A stretch of DNA of 64,000 bases, taken from positions 537,908 through 601,907 of the forward strand of contig JAUJYN010000050.1 in the NCBI GenBank assembly GCA_030737835.1, written 5' to 3'. Source of the stretch: Acorus gramineus (Eukaryota; Streptophyta; Magnoliopsida; Acorales; Acoraceae). The position numbers and the translations under genes were made by a program. Positions 12,616 through 25,000 of the stretch are shown here, piece after piece. Under the pieces are notes generated by a model. It did no database searches, had not been told where the DNA came from, and worked only from the letters and a program-made list of their open reading frames with translations. Numbering within the stretch: position 1 is the stretch's first letter; every line of letters begins with the position of its first letter.

Positions 12616-13090
12616 AAAAAGAATTTGTGCTATTCAATATATAGTATTACATTATACACGATTTTTCTTCTTCTTTGTTTTTGATAGGAAAAGTTAAAAT
12701 TTTAATTCAATTTAAACTAAGTCGATACAAAGTCCAAAATTAAAGTAAGAGAAGATACAAACAGAGCGTTGGTTAAGTAGCCAATCACCATTACTCTCTG
12801 TGAAGTAGATCAAAGTATCAAACTTTAGAAAACACCATTCTTTTTTAAAAAAAGGGAGAGGAGAGAAAACAGAGTTTTAAAAAAAGAAGCGTAATAAAAA
12901 AAAGCCTCTCGACAACGGGCTAGTAGACGACGATCTACCTTCCTATGGCCAGAGGCCAAAATATGCTAAACCCCCTATTCGATGATGGAAAGCCGCACCC
13001 CTGAAAACTCACACTGCGCGCCCAGACAATAAAACGCCCCCAATTCGACATGAAGCGCACCACTATCTCCATTATATTCTCCATGTAGAA
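12616..13090. other. Spacer, possible retroelement remnant
   Basis: The stretch has mixed composition, with an A-rich section near 12840-12905 and GC-richer sequence at about 12905-13050. No open reading frame or repeat boundary could be supported. Confidence 0.3.
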
Positions 13091-13492
13091 ACCCCCCCGT
13101 TTGAGTAACTGGTTAAGCTCGGATAAGGGTGGTATAAGGGTGGTATAAGAGTGGATAGGGAAAATGGCTGTTTGTTTGCAGAGTATAACTTGGTATTACT
13201 AAACCAGTTTAAATAAGTATAAGAGATTATAACAATTCTAAGTAAACCCATAGGATAAGCTATACTCAATTTATCTATTCCCATGGGCCCACATGTCAAA
13301 TCAACTTTTTTACACTTTATTTATATTTTATTATTTATCAACCAAACAACTCAACATTTATTCTTACGTTTTCCAATGAGAATAATAAAAACACAACCAA
13401 ACAGAAAATCTCTTATTCCTGTAGAATTATTATCTATACTGGTATAGTTATCTATCCAGAATAACTCAATTCCTCAATCCAAACGGGAGGTT
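13091..13492. mobile_element. MITE (about 0.4 kb) at the left flank of copy B
   Basis: The left end reads CCCCCGTTTGAGTAACTGG. The reverse complement of the right end reads ACCTCCCGTTTGGATTGAG. These are imperfect TIRs of the class also seen at 55954-56407. No clear target duplication was found. It ends 13 bases before the first base matching the start of copy A. Confidence 0.5.
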
Positions 13493-16051
13493 CTCTTAAT
13501 TGCGAATTAGCCAAATTGTTTAGGTACCCACTGGAATTAAGGTCTCGCATCCTTATAACCCACCAAATAATATGATATATTAATAAATCCCCAAGAACAA
13601 CCAACAAAATAATAAAATAAATAAAATAAAATATAAATATATTCATTCATTGATAATAGTTATCTAAAAATTATTTAAATGTGCATAAAAACTATAATTG
13701 TTTTAAAATTTAATGAGATTTGATGAATATATAAAATAGATATTTGTACTAATATTAGTTAATTTGTCATAGAATTCAGTTATGTATAAAATTTATAAAA
13801 TATATTATCTATTTAAAATATTAAGATCATATGTATTAAGAGTAGAAATAATGGGTTAGAATAAGAATGAGTTTAATAAATCTGTAAAGTAAAAACGTAT
13901 AAAAAACACTACGAACACTGTTTAATAATACATATAGATTATTGTTATAGAAGAATAAACAAAAACAAACTGCATGTTTTCTTCCGCTAAAATTATTAAG
14001 ATTTACTCTAACTTATCAAGGCATAACGATTGTCCGTCATCTATATTAAATAATCACTTTTTCTTTAATGATAAAGTATATATTATCTACTTGATTATTC
14101 AAGGAACGGACGGGCTAATAAAAATTAGTCTTTGATTGTCACTAGTGAAAGATGTTCCACACCTACCATGGGAGTGGTCCCCAATTTCATAAACAAACAC
14201 AAAGCATCCACCCCAAATTATTATTATTGTTGCTGTTGTTGTTGTTGTTGTTGTTTTGTGTAGCTAGAGTTTAAACTATTGCATTGCTGACTATGAGCCC
14301 GTTTGGATGTGCGATTGAATCATTAGCTTTTTCAAAATTCCGTCAGCCTTTAAAAAATATGTTTTCAAAACTCATGCGCTGCAGAAATTTTTCAAAGAAA
14401 ACATTGAAAACACGGAATCTGTTGCGTTTGTTGAAAACGTTTGGATCTGCATTTAACGTTTCCACAGCAGAGTCCACGCAAATGCGGATCTAAACAGATC
14501 TAAGTGGTCCCCAAATACATAATCATGCATTATTAAATTGTTAATGAAATTGCATTAAAACCAAACCGAAGCTACAGTTTAAGCTATTGCATTGTTGACT
14601 ATATGTCTTAAGTGGTCCCCAACTACATAATCATGCATTATTAGGGTTGTTAATTAGTCCACTTGATCTTGCACAATGTCTTCTCCCCCAAAAAAATTGG
14701 TGCTCCTCCGTGAATAGGACTCGCTTCATGTGGAGGATGAAAAATGCTCTAATTCTCCAATCTCTAGATCGCAGAACTCATCTCGTATAAGCAGGTATTC
14801 TGCAAGTCTCATACCTTTTTTCCCCTTACAAATTAGTCATTCACTTTGACTATGTTTAGATATGTGTTTAGGCAAATTCCGCGTTTGAAAAGCTGAAGAT
14901 TCTCAAACGCAAATATAAACCCATTTTCGGTGTTTAATTTATAAACCACTTTTTTTTTTTCAAACAAAAAATATAACGATTAAAAAACTAATAAAACAAT
15001 GCTTTTCAAATGCTAATAAGCTTAATTTTTTTTAATAATCCAGCACATCCAAACTCGCAGCCTTAAGCTTAACTAGTGAATGATTTTGATGTTAATCAAA
15101 CTGCAAACTTATGTACCATAATTTAATTTGTTTGAAATATGGAAAATGATATGTCTAGCCCCTTTGTGCAACCCTATTTGCATTTCACATCATTTTTAAA
15201 AAAAATTATACACTCTTCCATTGAAATACATATGATTGTATGAAATGAAGTGGATACTGAGATACAATAAGATATTTTCTTTATTTTTTTAAAAATAAAT
15301 TTACTCTATATACTCTAATAGAATCTCATAAATTTCAGTTTCCTCTCCATGGAAATGGTCTTTCACTCTCAATTTTCCATTGGAAGAAGACTTACATGCA
15401 TTGACTGAGGGAGGTCCATGCACTGTTCAGATTTGCAGTACATGCGGCTACATATGCAAATTGGTACGTATATGGGTAGACAGCTTTGCCGGCGCGGCCC
15501 GTTAAAGAAATAGGTAAATGGGCTGTGATGGGCCAACCTGTTAGGGTTAGGCTCGCTGGGATGACAGACCACCCATGATTTTTTTTAAAATATTTTTTAA
15601 ATTATATATTTCAAACTGAAATTTTTTTAATATTATACACAAAAAAAATATACAAATGTATGATATATACATATATATACACACAAAACATTATATATAC
15701 TTGATATAATAATGAGATAAGACACTTATTCAACATATTATATGTCATGTCTACTGTGAATTGTCATGCCGTATCATGCCTATCGCGTTGTGCTCCTAAC
15801 ATGCCGTATCGGAGTGGCCCAACGTGTGACAAAGCTTAGCCCGGCAAAGCCCATATACCTTAACTTGCCGTGGCAGTTTCTTAATTTGCCGTGCTTCGTA
15901 CAGTGTCGTGTCGGTCTGCCCCGTTTTACAACTCTATGACCATCCGGAGATTTTTCTCTCTTCTTTTGTGTTTGAATCCCTAAAGATCTCAACTGCATGC
16001 CTTTTGCTATCCCCTGATGACATTTTGTTTGAAATTGTGTTCCATTCTCAG

Positions 16052-16198
16052 GTCACTGAGTCTTCTACTGGTCTGAAAGAGGTGTCTCACAAACAGGGGA
16101 AGGGCAGGAAAAAGAAATCTAGAGAACAAGCAAAAATTCAATGGGATACAAACCCAAAGAAGGGCAAGGCTTTCCAAGCTCCCGAGCAAGCTAAGCAG
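16052..16198 (+). other. Lysine-rich exon upstream of NLR, copy B
   Basis: This is the same 49-codon exon as at 2890-3036, with acceptor AG at 16050-16051 and possible donor GT at 16199. It is undamaged here, and the 360-bp tandem duplication is absent. It lies about 1.25 kb before the acceptor that precedes the intact NLR. Role unknown; it could be a leader exon of the NLR transcript. Confidence 0.45.
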
Positions 16199-16945
16199 GT
16201 TTAGCATGCGTGCAGTGTTCTCCAATTTGTCTTTTTGATCGACTGCTTATCTTCGAACGTTCATGGTATAAGTAGTCGGATAAGTAGTTGGATGTGAAAT
16301 TCTATGGATCTCATATTTTTAAATCATACTATAATGATTCATGAATTTTAAAATGTTTTTGGCATAATTTGTCATTAATTTTCAAGAGTATTACACTATA
16401 AAATTGTGATGCAGGAAAGAGATTCCAAACTCCCTTGTCCTTTTCTTACCAAGAAAACTCAATTCATAAACAAGAATGAGTATTTTATGGATTTAAATAT
16501 TGTTAATATATACATTATTTAGACTCATGATATTCAATAAATTTTGTTGAATTTGTAATTACTTTTAAGAGTCACTTTGCTGCAACTTTTGTAAAGAAAC
16601 ATTGGTTTTGTCTGTCATTTTTGACATATAAAAAGAATTTTTACCATGTCAATTTTCGTGTGGTGGAAAATAATGATTTTCTGAAACTTTGACTTAATTT
16701 GTCATTACATTTTGAAAGTAATATCACTGCAAACTTGTGGAGAGTAACATTACTTTTCTCTAGCTGTCATTTTTGAAATCTAAAAATAGTTCTCTCGGCT
16801 CATGAAAGAATTTTTTTTCTCTGCATTAACATATTTTAATGCATTTTTAATATAGCAGAAATATTCTCTCGACTCCACTTTTAACAGATCATTTGTCATA
16901 ATATGAGTTACGCGTTCATGATGGATTGATGGGTCATATTGTTTC

Positions 16946-17332
16946 TGTTACGATTTCAGATCTTGGGATGCAATCAATCAAAAGAAATAAACAAACAAAT
17001 TGAAACAAAGACACAAAAATTTTACGTGGTTCGGCAAATCTTGCCTACGTCCACGGAGCACACCAGAGATCAATCCACTATCAATGAGAAGTTTTTACAA
17101 TGGTCACACCGAAGATAAAAACCCTAAAGCCTAATGAAAAATATGAGATGCCCTTTTATATTGACATCTCATTAAAGGCAAAAAAGTCAATACACGAAAG
17201 ACACCCCAAAAAATTTTTCTCGGGGCGCTGCCCCCAGACCCCGCGAGCTCTGCGGGGAGCTCGACCCCAATCCGACCCTGCGTAGCGCCAACAATCCTCT
17301 GCGCACATCATCAGGCTCCACAATATATAACA
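16946..17332. mobile_element. Solo LTR with 5-bp target duplication
   Basis: The element begins TGTTACGATTTCAG and ends ATATATAACA. It is flanked by GTTTC at 16941-16945 and 17333-17337. Copy A has the empty site (GTTTCATGTGG near 3780) with a single GTTTC. Internal motifs such as ACGTGGTTCGGC and TTGCCTACGTCCACGG are typical of plant LTRs. The orientation and parent family are not resolved, and the 61-codon frame inside is not a gene. The insertion lies upstream of the intact NLR's coding start and postdates the A/B duplication. Confidence 0.92.
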
Positions 17333-17504
17333 GTTTCATATGGTCATTGTTTTAAATCAAGTCTCTTACATAGTCGACTGGATTGTAAAACAAGTATAAT
17401 TATTAAAAGATGACTAATTTTTCTATGCTAACCAATCATTCACTTGCAGTTTCCTCCATTCATCTGCTCGGACTTGTTGGTGTCCCCTCTTGTTTGCACC
17501 ACAT

Positions 17505-20500
17505 ATGGCTACTGAAGCTTCATCATGGTGTCAATTCTGTTGCACTCCATTGAGAGATTGCGCATGCAATCTCCTCATTCAGAAGTTGGGCCATCTCATT
17601 TATCTCACAAAGAACTTCCGCACGCTGAAGAAGGAGATGAATGATTTGAACGCATTGCGAGATGATGTAATGGGGAGGGTCCGAAACATGGAGCACAATG
17701 AGCCACGGAAGCGCACTAACCGTGTTGTTGTGTGGATGGATGGAGTGTCGCCCCTATGTGAGCGATGGACAGCCATCGACACTGAATTCCAAAGCAGGAG
17801 AACTTGCCTCTGTGGATGTTCTCGTAACATATTGTTGGACTACAAGCTTGGAAAAAATGTGTTCCTGTTGCTTGAAGATGTGCAAGTGCTCAAAAAAGAA
17901 GGAAGTGAATTCAATGATAATGATATCACCGAGGAGCTCATTTTCCCCAGAAAAGATGTTTGGTTGCTAAGGAAGGAGATCAATGAACTTAAGGTTTTGC
18001 TACATGGCGTGTTGAGTGAAGTCAATGAACTTGAGAAGACTCTTGGTATGGAGCGAACCAATCCAGTTGCAGCGTGGTTGGATAGGGTGAGGTCCCTTAG
18101 AGACAGATATGACTCTATTGAAGCCGACATCAAAAGTACGTGCAATTGCATGGGTGATTGCTATCTCAATTGTCCACCGAGCGAAGAGGATGGCATGACA
18201 GCTGCTGCATTGCTTGTAAAAGTTCGAGAGGCCACAGCAGAAAGAAGCAATTTGACAAAGTTGGTCGAGGCGATTCCTGGCCCATCATCGTTGGAGACAG
18301 ACTCCCCATTGAAAGAAGCTCTAGAAAAACTCCGTAGCATTTTCTTTAAAAAACACAAAGCAGGTGTCATAGGGGTGTGTGGAATGGGGGGCATTGGAAA
18401 GACAACCCTTCTAAAAAGATTTGAAGACGAGCTCCGCCATCGACCTGGTGATTTTAAAACAATCATTTTTGTTGTGGTCTCAAAGGAACCAAATGCACAA
18501 AAAATTCAAAAGGAGATTGGAGAAAAACTGGGTATATTCTTTTCAGAAGGTGATAGCGTTGAGGACCAAGCCCCCAAGGTATATGCAGCCCTCCATGATA
18601 ATAAGTTTGTTCTATTGCTCGATGATGTATGGGATGGAATCAAACTTAAAAATATCCTCACACATATTGGGGTCCCTTTCCCAAACGAAGAAAACAAGTG
18701 CAAATTTATACTGACGTCAAGAAATGCTGGAACATGTAACAAGATGGGTGCCAGTAATCACAAGGTGAAGGTTGGTTACTTGAAATCAGAGGAAGCATGG
18801 ACACTCTTTAAGAAGAATGTTGGTGAGATGACAATCAACTCAGATCCAGATATACAGGTTCAAGCTGAGACCATGGCTAAAAAATGTGGTGGATTGCCTC
18901 TCGCCCTCATGGTAATAGGCAGCGCAATGGCCAGTAAAACTACTATCCAGGAATGGAAACACGCTGCATCGTCAATGGAGGAGTTGCGGACCAATAAGAT
19001 AGAAGGCATGGAAGTTGAATTGCTTTCCAGTTTAAAGCTTAGTTATGACAGTTTGCCTGATGACACCATCAAAGAGTGCTTCTTGTATTGTTGCTTATAT
19101 CCTGAAGATTGGGAAATTGAAAAGGAAGAACTAGTTGATTATTGGGTCGGGGAGGGGCTCTTTGATGATGATTACGGCGATGAAATTGATAAAGCACGTG
19201 GAGAAGGGCATTCCATCATAGGGAGACTGAAGGGGGCACACCTATTAGAGACCGATCATTATGATGACTCATATGTGAGGATGCATGACGTGATTCGGGA
19301 CATGGCATTGTGGATATCTGGTAAGAGGGAGGATAAATTTCTGGTACATGCAGGTCTTGGTTTGAAAGAAGCACCTGAACCACAAAAATGGAGCGGGAAT
19401 AAGAGAATATCGCTGATGTACAACGACATAAAGAACCTGCCAAATCTGATCTCTGATTGTCCTAATCTATCAACCTTGTTGATCCAATACAATCGCAATT
19501 TGTCTGGTAAGGTCTCAAGTGGATTTTTCCAATCAATGACTAATCTTCGAGTTTTGGATTTGTCAGTGACAAACATCGAATCATTGCCTATAGAGTTGGG
19601 TTGGTTGACTGGACTGAGGTATCTCAATCTATCAAATACAAATAAACTTGATAGCATCCCCAAGGAGGCCATCTCTACTCTAGGGGAGTTACGGTTTTTG
19701 AATTTCCGCCGCTCACTTTACTCCATAGGTGATGGATCCGCAAACGTCGAGAATTCCCTTTGTGATCCTCAAGTTAGCATACAGGATCTGGACGCCCTTA
19801 AAAGATTGCAAAAAGTTCATCTCGATCTGAGTTCAGTTGATGTTTTTCGTCAGTTTTTAAGCTTGACAAAGTTGCCAAGAATCACGGGTACCCTGACTGT
19901 GTCTGATTGGAAAGGTTTAGGATCACCTTGTATGATTTCAAAAGAAGTACATCTCACATCAACTTCTTTGAAAATGGACCACCTTATATCACTTAAAATC
20001 AGTTGGTGTCGAGGGTTGGAGGAAATTATATTCAGTGGAGGAGAAAAGGATCCTCTGCTTCCAAATCTCAGCGAACTTCTACTTTGGTTCCTATTCGACC
20101 TGAGGATGATAAAAGTGGGGGCACATATGGCTCTTCAAAACCTTCGTCAATTGACGATAGCCGGTTGTAATCTGTTGAAGCACTTCAGTTGTATTCGTCA
20201 TCTTAGGTGCCTCGAGTTTGTTCAAATATCTCAGTGTAAGGAAATGAAGAAATTGATAGATGGAGAAGATGGAGTGGTGGAGGATGAAGCCTCTGCTCTT
20301 GCCTTGTCTTTTCCAAAGCTCCAGTCCATTGAGCTTGATGATCTTCCCAAATTAGAGAGCATATGCGAGCACCCATTGCTCTTCCCTTCTCTCAAGGTAC
20401 TCAGTGTACGCAAGTGCAATCATCTGAAGAAACTGCCTCTCGAAATAAACAGCGCTCCAGATCTGAAGAAAATAAAGGGCGAACAAGAATGGTGGGATTG

Positions 20501-20564
20501 GCTGGTGTGGGATGATGAACTAATCAAGCAGAAATTTGTTACGCTTCACAGTAAAATTTTTGAG
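17505..20564 (+). CDS. Intact CC-CC-NB-LRR disease resistance protein, copy B
   Basis: This is a predicted cytoplasmic or membrane-associated immune receptor of the RPS2/RPS5-like class. The ATG at 17505 (MATEASSWC) follows an acceptor at 17448-17449. Coiled-coil block 1 spans about residues 33-108, with RTNRVVVW and a CLCGCSRN motif. It is followed by the KLGKNVFLLLEDV segment usual before NB-ARC in this class, then a second coiled-coil block at about 150-222 with RTNPVAAW and CNCMGDCYLNC. NB-ARC has P-loop GMGGIGKTT (293-301), kinase-2 LLLDDVW (about 371), GLPLAL (about 462), CFLYCCLYPED, and MHD (593-595). LRRs follow to about residue 1000. No stop or frameshift was seen. The exon ends at a GTATGT donor (20565). 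If unspliced, the frame continues to 20663 and adds a hydrophobic tail. The last exon is not identified. Confidence 0.93.
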
Positions 20565-20977
20565 GTATGTTCTCTTCCTCCCATTTTATATATACCAATT
20601 AATTTCTCTTTCCTTTTCTCCATATCAATTGGCATTTTTTCTTTCTTTCTAATTGCTTGGTAACCAATTGAGAATATTCACTATACAGAGGACACAATAT
20701 TCACAATAGAAGGGACGTTAATATTTGTATTACAAAGTCTAGATTCCAGAAAGCCTAATATTTGTATATGTGTTCTTGATTTTATGCTGATAGCTATATG
20801 AATTTTTCAAAAATTTTACACTCAGCCCCATTTTTTAGGACGTCCATGTTTTCATTTTTATTAAAATCATATATCTCATCTAATGAATTATTTATTTATT
20901 TTTAATAAAAGATGATGTATATGCTCCAATTAATTAAATGATAACATTTATATAAAATGTGAAAAATTTTCAACAAG

Positions 20978-21450
20978 GGATGATGAACTAATCAAGCAGA
21001 AATTTGTTGGATTACGCTCCAAAGCACTCGATAGACATGGTATGTTCTCTTCCATTTTATATATACCAATTAATTTCTCTTTTCTTTTTTCCACACCAAT
21101 TGAGAATTTTTTTCTTTTCTTTTTTTTAATTGCTTGGTAACCAATTAAGAATATTCACTATACAGGGGACAATATTCACAATAGAAGGGGCGTTAATATT
21201 TGTATTTCATACATCACATTACAAAGTCTAGATTTTAGCAAGCCTAATATGTGTATATGTGTTCTTAATTTAATGCCGATAGCTATATTAATTTTTCAAA
21301 AATTTTACACTCAGCCCCATTTTTTGGGACGTCCATGTTTTTATTTTTTTAATCATTTTTTTTTAAATCTTATATCTCATCTAATGAGTTATTTATTTAT
21401 TTTTAATAAAAGATGATGTATATGTTTCAATTGAATGATAACATTTCATT
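20978..21450 (+). repeat. Local duplicate of the NLR 3' end
   Basis: The bases GGGATGATGAACTAATCAAG at about 20978 repeat the NLR codons near 20509. They run through a diverged C-terminus ending in a donor-like GTATGTTC and then repeat the downstream 3' sequence (poly-pyrimidine tract, AATATTCAC and GGACGTCCATG motifs). This is a remnant of an extra NLR 3' end. It could also serve as a downstream exon of the intact gene; I cannot tell. Confidence 0.6.
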
Positions 21451-22083
21451 CTAGGTTTGCTTGAAAGATGAGGGGATCTAAGTCTGGTTCTGTCAGCCAA
21501 GATGTGTCAATAATTTAAGTTGCATAACTCATCTACTCCATTTTTATCATAGTTATGCAGGAAGGCTGATTACCAGCTAATAAACGTTGGACGGATCTGG
21601 TTGCATTCACATATAATTGCAGACTTGGGGTGCGCCTTTTGCATGGCCAAGCCGATATGCGTTGGTGAGAAGATACTTTTGGTTTGAATAAGCTGCTCAA
21701 AAAGCTTGTTGGGATTCACTTTTGAAGGTCCTAAAATGTACTATTTTGGATCAATGATGTCGTTTATGTTTTTTTATTTAGTGTGCTTGCCTGATACCCC
21801 CAATAATTTGTATTGAAATATGAGATGAACTCCACGCAGAACTGCCAGAGGCAGTGGATGCATTCATCAGAATTTGATAGAGATGTCGAATTTTCAACAC
21901 TATATATCTATTGTGTTTCTGACTATCACATTGGTAGCACAGAATGATTTCATCAATACTTGAACAATTAGAAGTGATGTTATCAATTAGTTATCTTTTA
22001 ATCCTTTTGAACCCTTGTACAATTTTTTGAAGATTCATGGTAAACTAGAACAGGAGAAAATTTTAACTTAAACATGTCAACAA
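21451..22083. other. Spacer between NLR and ABCA 3' ends
   Basis: The stretch is AT-rich and homologous to copy A at about 7900-8549. The NLR and ABCA genes converge here, so it should hold both 3' UTRs. No additional gene was seen. Confidence 0.5.
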
Positions 22084-25000
22084 TCATGAAAGCACATTAA
22101 TGGGGCCTGCTTCTTTAGCAACCTTTATGAATACATCTTCCAAAGTTGTATCAGCCAGTCCCCATGCATGTATGGTCAATCTCCTCTTCGCCCTTTCAAC
22201 TGCTCGAAAAGCATCAGGGATTCTGACATCTTCCTTAGGTAATTGGAATTTCTGGGTTCCTGAGATGTGGTACACTCTTTTTGCTCTTGGAGAGAGTTGG
22301 TGTGCTAACAGCTGCACCTCTTCTTCTTGATTTGAAGGTGTTGTCATGGTAAACATGTATGATCCACCATATCTCGCTTTTAGCTGTGTTCATTAAATTA
22401 TATGCATGAATAAGCAATTTATTTCAGAAAATGTCACACTTGGTCGTTCTACTGTCACTTTTGCAGACCGAACATGTTTTAAATTTTTTTTTTTAAAGTA
22501 TATACTTATCTAGTGCAGTACATACTTTCACAAAACTTGAAGTACATACTCGAATGAATTGAATGCATATAGTTTTACGTTTTTCGTATAATGATATAAT
22601 AGAGTATACATTATACTCTATAAAGATTTCATATATTTATTAGGTGACATAGCGTAGAATGACTTAAAGAATGTCTGAGTGCATCAGCATCCATTTATTT
22701 CATACCCAAGTTCAGTAACTGGATAAAATGGTTTGATGTCCATATAACTTAGAAAAGTTTTTATAAATTTAGTTTTAAGTTTGATACATAATAGATAGGT
22801 GCAATAATGTCCTCCCATACTCATGAACATATTCTTTGACCTTCCCATTGAGTAGTATTTAATTTTCATGCGTCTGATTAAGATCAATAGATTTTGAATA
22901 TGAAAGTACAAACATTTTACCTCTTTTGGATTTCCTATACACTGCAGATTGCCCCCCACAAAGATTCCTACCCTGTCACATAGGAACTCTGCCTCTTCCA
23001 TTGAATGTGCTGAAATAATGTGTTAACATGTTTACATTATGTTGTGAGACCTTGTGATAAGGAAATCAACAGTGTCAAATAGTTGTGGGAATAAACGAAA
23101 ACAATTTTGTGAAGGGAAAGCATAAATACAACTTTAAGTGATTTAGATTTATAATGAGAATGCATACTTGTAAGGATAATCACCCTGTCTTGCTTTGCCT
23201 GTTGCACAGCTTTCCACAAAGATTTTCTTGAAGCTGGATCTAGTCCAGTGCTAGGCTCATCCATATAGACAACCTAGAACCATGTACAATTATGATTATA
23301 AGATGTAATATAACATGGATTATGTTATGCCAATGTAAGACTATTTCAACTTCAACATACATGTGGGTTCCCGATCAGTGAAATTGCAACACTCAGCCTT
23401 CTCTTCATTCCACCACTATATGCGCCCGCTAATTTATCAGCAACTTCTTTATCATGTAGGTTCACTTTCTTCAATGATTCTTTAACAGCCTACACCAACA
23501 AAAGCATATCTGATCACAAATTGCATATCATATTATTAGAACATTATTTATGAGACGAGCTTACATTTTCCAATGCAACTCCCTTAAGATTCTTTAATCT
23601 ACCATAAAATAACAGGTGTTCTCTACCACTTAGAGTTTCCCAAATCAAGCTGCACATTTTCCTTGTTAGTTAAATATATATGGAAAATAAAGAACAATAA
23701 GTTATGTAGTCCATTTTCTTACTCATGCTGTGGACATACTCCCATGCTGGTGTAAACTTCATCCATATCTTTGCTAATGTCAAGTCCTTGGACATATGCT
23801 GTTCCAGAAGTCGATGTTGTGAGTCCTGTCATCTGAAAGTTCATGAAGCTCATTCAGATATACTAATGACGTCCCAAATCTGGTATCCTGATATTTTCTA
23901 TAATTTAGTTATAAAAGTCATATATAATACAATTTGTAAGAGATCATAGAAATCATAGAGACCATGCTGATAAAAGATGTTTTCCCTGCACCGTTTGGTC
24001 CAAGCATACCGAAGCATTCGCCTCGAGGTAAAGCCAGTGACAATCCTTCAACTGCTACTTTGTCAGGATTTCCGTCCCTACCTCGGTACACCTTTCTAAG
24101 GTTGTGGCAAATGACAGGATAATTTTCATTAGGCTCCATCAGTAGCTTTTCAACTATTTCACTCTGAAAAAATAAAAACAGACTTTAGGACTCATGGCCA
24201 ATGAAATTCCCATGCCACAAATAAATGTCATAAATCCCTCAGGAAGATGCAACATCCAGAGCGGAAAAGCTCGGTTTTACCTATTTCATGCTTTTCAAAA
24301 TAGTATATCAATACCTATTTTATGCACATGGATTTTGTTGCATAGTAGTACAAGTATATGCCGATGCAATTTTAGTTGACTGCTAATAATTTGATGAACC
24401 GTCTGTACTCATATAGATGCTCAAATAAATCCTAATTCATCATGATCACTATATTTATTTAAGTCTTCACACAATGGGTTTAAGAGTTTCTGTGATGAGC
24501 AACATATAAATAATAACCAAGTCCTCCAACTTTGTAAACAATATTGATTGGAAATTATAAAAAAAAAACAACCAGCTTACCTCTTGAGAAACATCTGGCT
24601 TTTCAGAATTAACAATAGCATCATATCCTGACCTTTGAAGACTTCTCTCCGACTTCGTACATCGATTTTGCAAAAACCACAATGGGTGTTTCCTGATCCC
24701 ACTTCCATAAGAAGCTACTTGATCTAAATAATATGCTACTACAAGTAATATCAGCCATTCTGCTGTCATCAGGATCAATACGTCTCTCATAGCGTAGTTG
24801 TCACTGTTCAGCAAGATATCCTTCCAACCTATAGTATCAGTTCCAATGAGATCCACCTCAAATGAGTATTGCCCCAGCTCATACAATCCTCGATATAAAG
24901 AAAAACATGGTACAATCTCCATACATAGAAGCCACTTTCCTGTAACAATATGTAATTCCTTTTCTTATTTGACTCATTTATTTGTTTAACCTATTGATGA

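Larger units (their letters stand above)
13506..23305. repeat. Segmental tandem duplication, copy B
   Basis: This is the counterpart of 1-9232. Relative to A it has a solo LTR insertion (16946-17332), a single 360-bp unit instead of two, an intact NLR coiled coil and an undamaged ABCA 3' end. It lacks the A-only segment at about 7375-7905 and instead has a local repeat of the NLR 3' end (about 20978-21450). Confidence 0.9.
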
